From Pseudoduganella lutea (lineage in GTDB: Bacteria > Pseudomonadota > Gammaproteobacteria > Burkholderiales > Burkholderiaceae_D), in contig NZ_CP035913.1 in the NCBI RefSeq assembly GCF_004209755.1, forward strand, positions 806,001 through 870,000: 64,000 bases of DNA, written 5' to 3'. Below the pieces are notes generated by a model. That model did no database searches, was not told the DNA's origin, and worked only from the letters and a program-made list of their open reading frames with translations. The translations under genes were made by a program, and so were the position numbers. The stretch's first letter is position 1, and every line of letters begins with the position of its first letter. This document shows positions 62,154 through 64,000 of this stretch, one piece after another.

Positions 62154-62585
62154 AAAGTTTAGGTTTATATTTCCTCGCGAGGAATGACCGCTGGTGGCCG
62201 AAAGCGCCCTGTCACATCGCTAAAGTGTACTTGGTTGTTGCCTCCAGGACAAGCTAGTGGTCTTGTCAGGCGCTCCAAGTGATTACAATAGTCCGTACGA
62301 TTTGCCGGAGCAGGCGAGTTTGTAGAGAGCCTTAGACGCATGGCGGTCGAGTCGTGCCCTGTTATTGGAAACGGGTGCGCCAGCAGAGGGCGCGCCTTTG
62401 CGAGCCAGCGGACTGCTTTCAGCTCGTTGCGGTGCACTATTTCGCTTGAAGGATTCACAGCTGTTCAACTCTGTCGGTGCTGCATTGCAATGCACGTGCC
62501 GGAAATTGACTGTCTCGTTTGATGGATATCGATACCTGGCGAGCCATCGTCAGAAGGCCCGCCATCGCTGGACGCAGGGTCCCGG
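62154..62585. other. 432-bp gap without a supported gene
   Basis: Irregular, lower-GC sequence between the hypothetical gene and the stop of the RTX gene. No convincing coding frame, stem-loop terminator or repeat was found. Confidence 0.45.
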
Positions 62586-64000
62586 TTACATTACCACATC
62601 CCCCACATTGAGCTCCACGATCCCGGTCAGCTTGATCGCGAACTCCGCCGCGCTGTCCGCGTTGGTGTTCCCGTACAGGACACCACTGGTAAAACGCAGC
62701 TGTCCCGCCGCGGTGAAGGCGGCGGCGCTGGCGATGAAGCCGGTGAACGTGTCGTTGACTGACGTGGCCGTGTTGGCGTCCAGCGTGGCGAGGTCGATCT
62801 TGTCGGTCCCGCGCACGAAGTCGGCGATCACGTCCCACGTGCCGGCCGTGGTGCCCGAATCGGCCAGGGCGTTGATGTCGAAGACGTCCATACCCGCCCC
62901 GCCGGTCAGCAGGTCGGCGCCGCCGGCGCCGGCGATGACGTTGCCGGCGCCATTGCCTGTGATCGTGTTGGCCTGGGTGTTGCCGGTGCCGTTGATCGCG
63001 GCGTTGCCGAGCAGCGTGAGAGTTTCCACGTTCGCTTCGAGCACGAAGCTGGCGGTGCTGTACACCGTGTCGTTGCCGCCACCGGTGAACTCGATCGCCC
63101 TGTCGGCACTGCTCTCGACGAGGTAGAGATCATTGCCCGCGCCGCCGGCCAGGTAGTCGGTGTGGGCGCCGCCGTCGAGGGTATCGTCGCCGTCATCGCC
63201 GTACAGCATGTCGTTGTCCGCGCCGCCTTCGAGCTTGTCGTTGCCGGCGGCGCCGTACAGCGTGTCCTCGCCACCCTGGCCAGACAGCACGTCGGCCGTT
63301 GCGTAACCATGGCGCACGTCGTTTTCCGCCGTCGCGGCCATGACCTTCGTCTTCACGTCCGCCACGCTCCACAGGGTGTTGTCGGCGAACCTGATGAACT
63401 CGACCTGGTAGCCGCCCGCGCCGTCACCGCTGAAGTAGCTGGCAACGCGCAGTTCGTCGGCGGTGCCGTTGATCTTCACCACGAGGGCCGTGCCATCGCG
63501 CAGAAGGGTCACGTTCGTCGCCACGATACCAGCGCCGAGCTGGATCACATCGACCTTGCCCGCCGTGGCGTCGTAGGCGCTGATCGTGTCCTTGCCCGCA
63601 CCCAGGCCGAACAGATAGGTATCGTTGCCCGTGCCGCCGTCCAGGGCGTCGTCGCCCGTGCCGCCATCGAGGACATCGTTGCCGGCGTAGCCGTACAGCG
63701 AGTCCCGGTCCGCGCCGCCATTGAGGTTGTCGGTGCCGATACCGCCGTCGAGCCGGTCGTCGTGGGCGCCGCCCGACAGGGTATCGTCGCCGTCTTCGCC
63801 GTACAGGTAGTCGGCGTCCGTGCCGCCATCGAGCCTGTCGTTGCCGGCGGCGCCGTACAGCGTGTCGGCGCCACCCAGGCCGGACAGCACGTCGGCCGCC
63901 GCATAGCCGTGGCGCACGTCGTTCTCCGCGGTGGCGGCCTGCACTTTCGTTTTCACCGTGCCCACGTCCCAGATGGTGCCGTCGGCGAACTTCACCTGCT
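62586..64000 (-). CDS. RTX-type calcium-binding repeat protein (5' end outside window)
   Basis: At least 470 C-terminal residues are visible, and the frame is open to the window edge, so the N-terminus is missing. Nonapeptide repeats of the GGxGxDxLx type are abundant (GGADTLYGAAGNDRLDGG, GEDGDDTLSGG, GGAGNDLYLV). They form calcium-binding beta-rolls in secreted toxins, proteases and adhesins. The end (about 370-469) is a serralysin-C-like domain with DVIADFVRGTDKIDLATLD, and closes with IVELNVGDVVM, fitting type I secretion. An ~82-residue block recurs with a 200-residue period. No T1SS genes are in the window. Confidence 0.85.
   Translation of the reverse strand, partial: QVKFADGTIWDVGTVKTKVQAATAENDVRHGYAAADVLSGLGGADTLYGAAGNDRLDGGTDADYLYGEDGDDTLSGGAHDDRLDGGIGTDNLNGGADRDSLYGYAGNDVLDGGTGDDALDGGTGNDTYLFGLGAGKDTISAYDATAGKVDVIQLGAGIVATNVTLLRDGTALVVKINGTADELRVASYFSGDGAGGYQVEFIRFADNTLWSVADVKTKVMAATAENDVRHGYATADVLSGQGGEDTLYGAAGNDKLEGGADNDMLYGDDGDDTLDGGAHTDYLAGGAGNDLYLVESSADRAIEFTGGGNDTVYSTASFVLEANVETLTLLGNAAINGTGNTQANTITGNGAGNVIAGAGGADLLTGGAGMDVFDINALADSGTTAGTWDVIADFVRGTDKIDLATLDANTATSVNDTFTGFIASAAAFTAAGQLRFTSGVLYGNTNADSAAEFAIKLTGIVELNVGDVVM
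63141..63989 (-). repeat. Duplicated RTX module inside the gene
   Basis: Residues about 3-85 of the visible protein (FADGTIWDVGTVKTKVQAAT...) recur at 203-285 (FADNTLWSVADVKTKVMAAT...). The period is exactly 200 residues (600 bp), and the shared ATAENDVRHGYA-ADVLSG linker is nearly identical. The pattern indicates module duplication and probably continues to the left end of the protein beyond the window. Confidence 0.75.

Overview
The window is about 67% GC and densely coded. Its proteins read like those of a soil or plant-associated betaproteobacterium of the Oxalobacteraceae (Massilia / Pseudoduganella / Duganella type). That placement is inferred from protein resemblance and base composition; no rRNA is present. 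One tRNA gene, tRNA-Val(CAC), lies at 43944-44018. No CRISPR array, complete transposase or prophage was seen.

Layout. 0-5 kb: a secreted GlcG/HbpS-like protein stands divergent from a CusRS-type two-component system, with a CusR-box-like palindrome between them; an orphan sensor kinase and a PHB-depolymerase-type esterase follow. 5-9.8 kb: a large TonB-dependent receptor, then an EthD-domain gene enclosed by two copies of a composite repeat whose 131-bp cores point in opposite directions. 9.8-16.8 kb: a complete group 2 Mrp antiporter operon (phaAB-C-D-E-F-G) preceded by a tandem universal stress protein. 17-22.3 kb: small orphan genes (DUF1877, GFA, VOC, FosA-like, unknowns) and a CBM9/PKD secreted protein.

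22.3-32.3 kb: a pectin / rhamnogalacturonan-I set: GH36 alpha-galactosidase, a GntR regulator with two winged-helix segments, two GH28 enzymes, an (alpha/alpha)6-barrel glycoside hydrolase and a CE12 acetylesterase. The last four are packed as one operon. 32.3-36.1 kb: tartrate use: DctA carrier, D-tartrate dehydratase and a divergent LysR regulator. 36-47 kb: signalling (hybrid kinase, GGDEF-EAL protein, KaiC-like ATPase with a hybrid kinase) and a zinc metallopeptidase.

47-58.3 kb: an AraC-SDR-cupin group; a TetR-controlled tripartite RND efflux pump next to an alpha/beta-hydrolase homologue that lacks catalytic Ser and His; and a MerR regulator with a carboxymuconolactone-decarboxylase-like protein under a typical MerR promoter. 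58.4-62.6 kb is looser and lower in GC, with a broken aldehyde dehydrogenase, an orphan sensor kinase, a VOC protein and an unknown protein. It is bounded on the left by a decayed copy of the last ~94 bp of the RTX gene that occupies the right edge (62586 to beyond 64000).

Short palindromic repeat elements with GGGGAC...CCC or GTGTC...GACAC cores recur in the intergenic spaces at 8.1, 9.5, 24.7, 25.9 and 50.6 kb.
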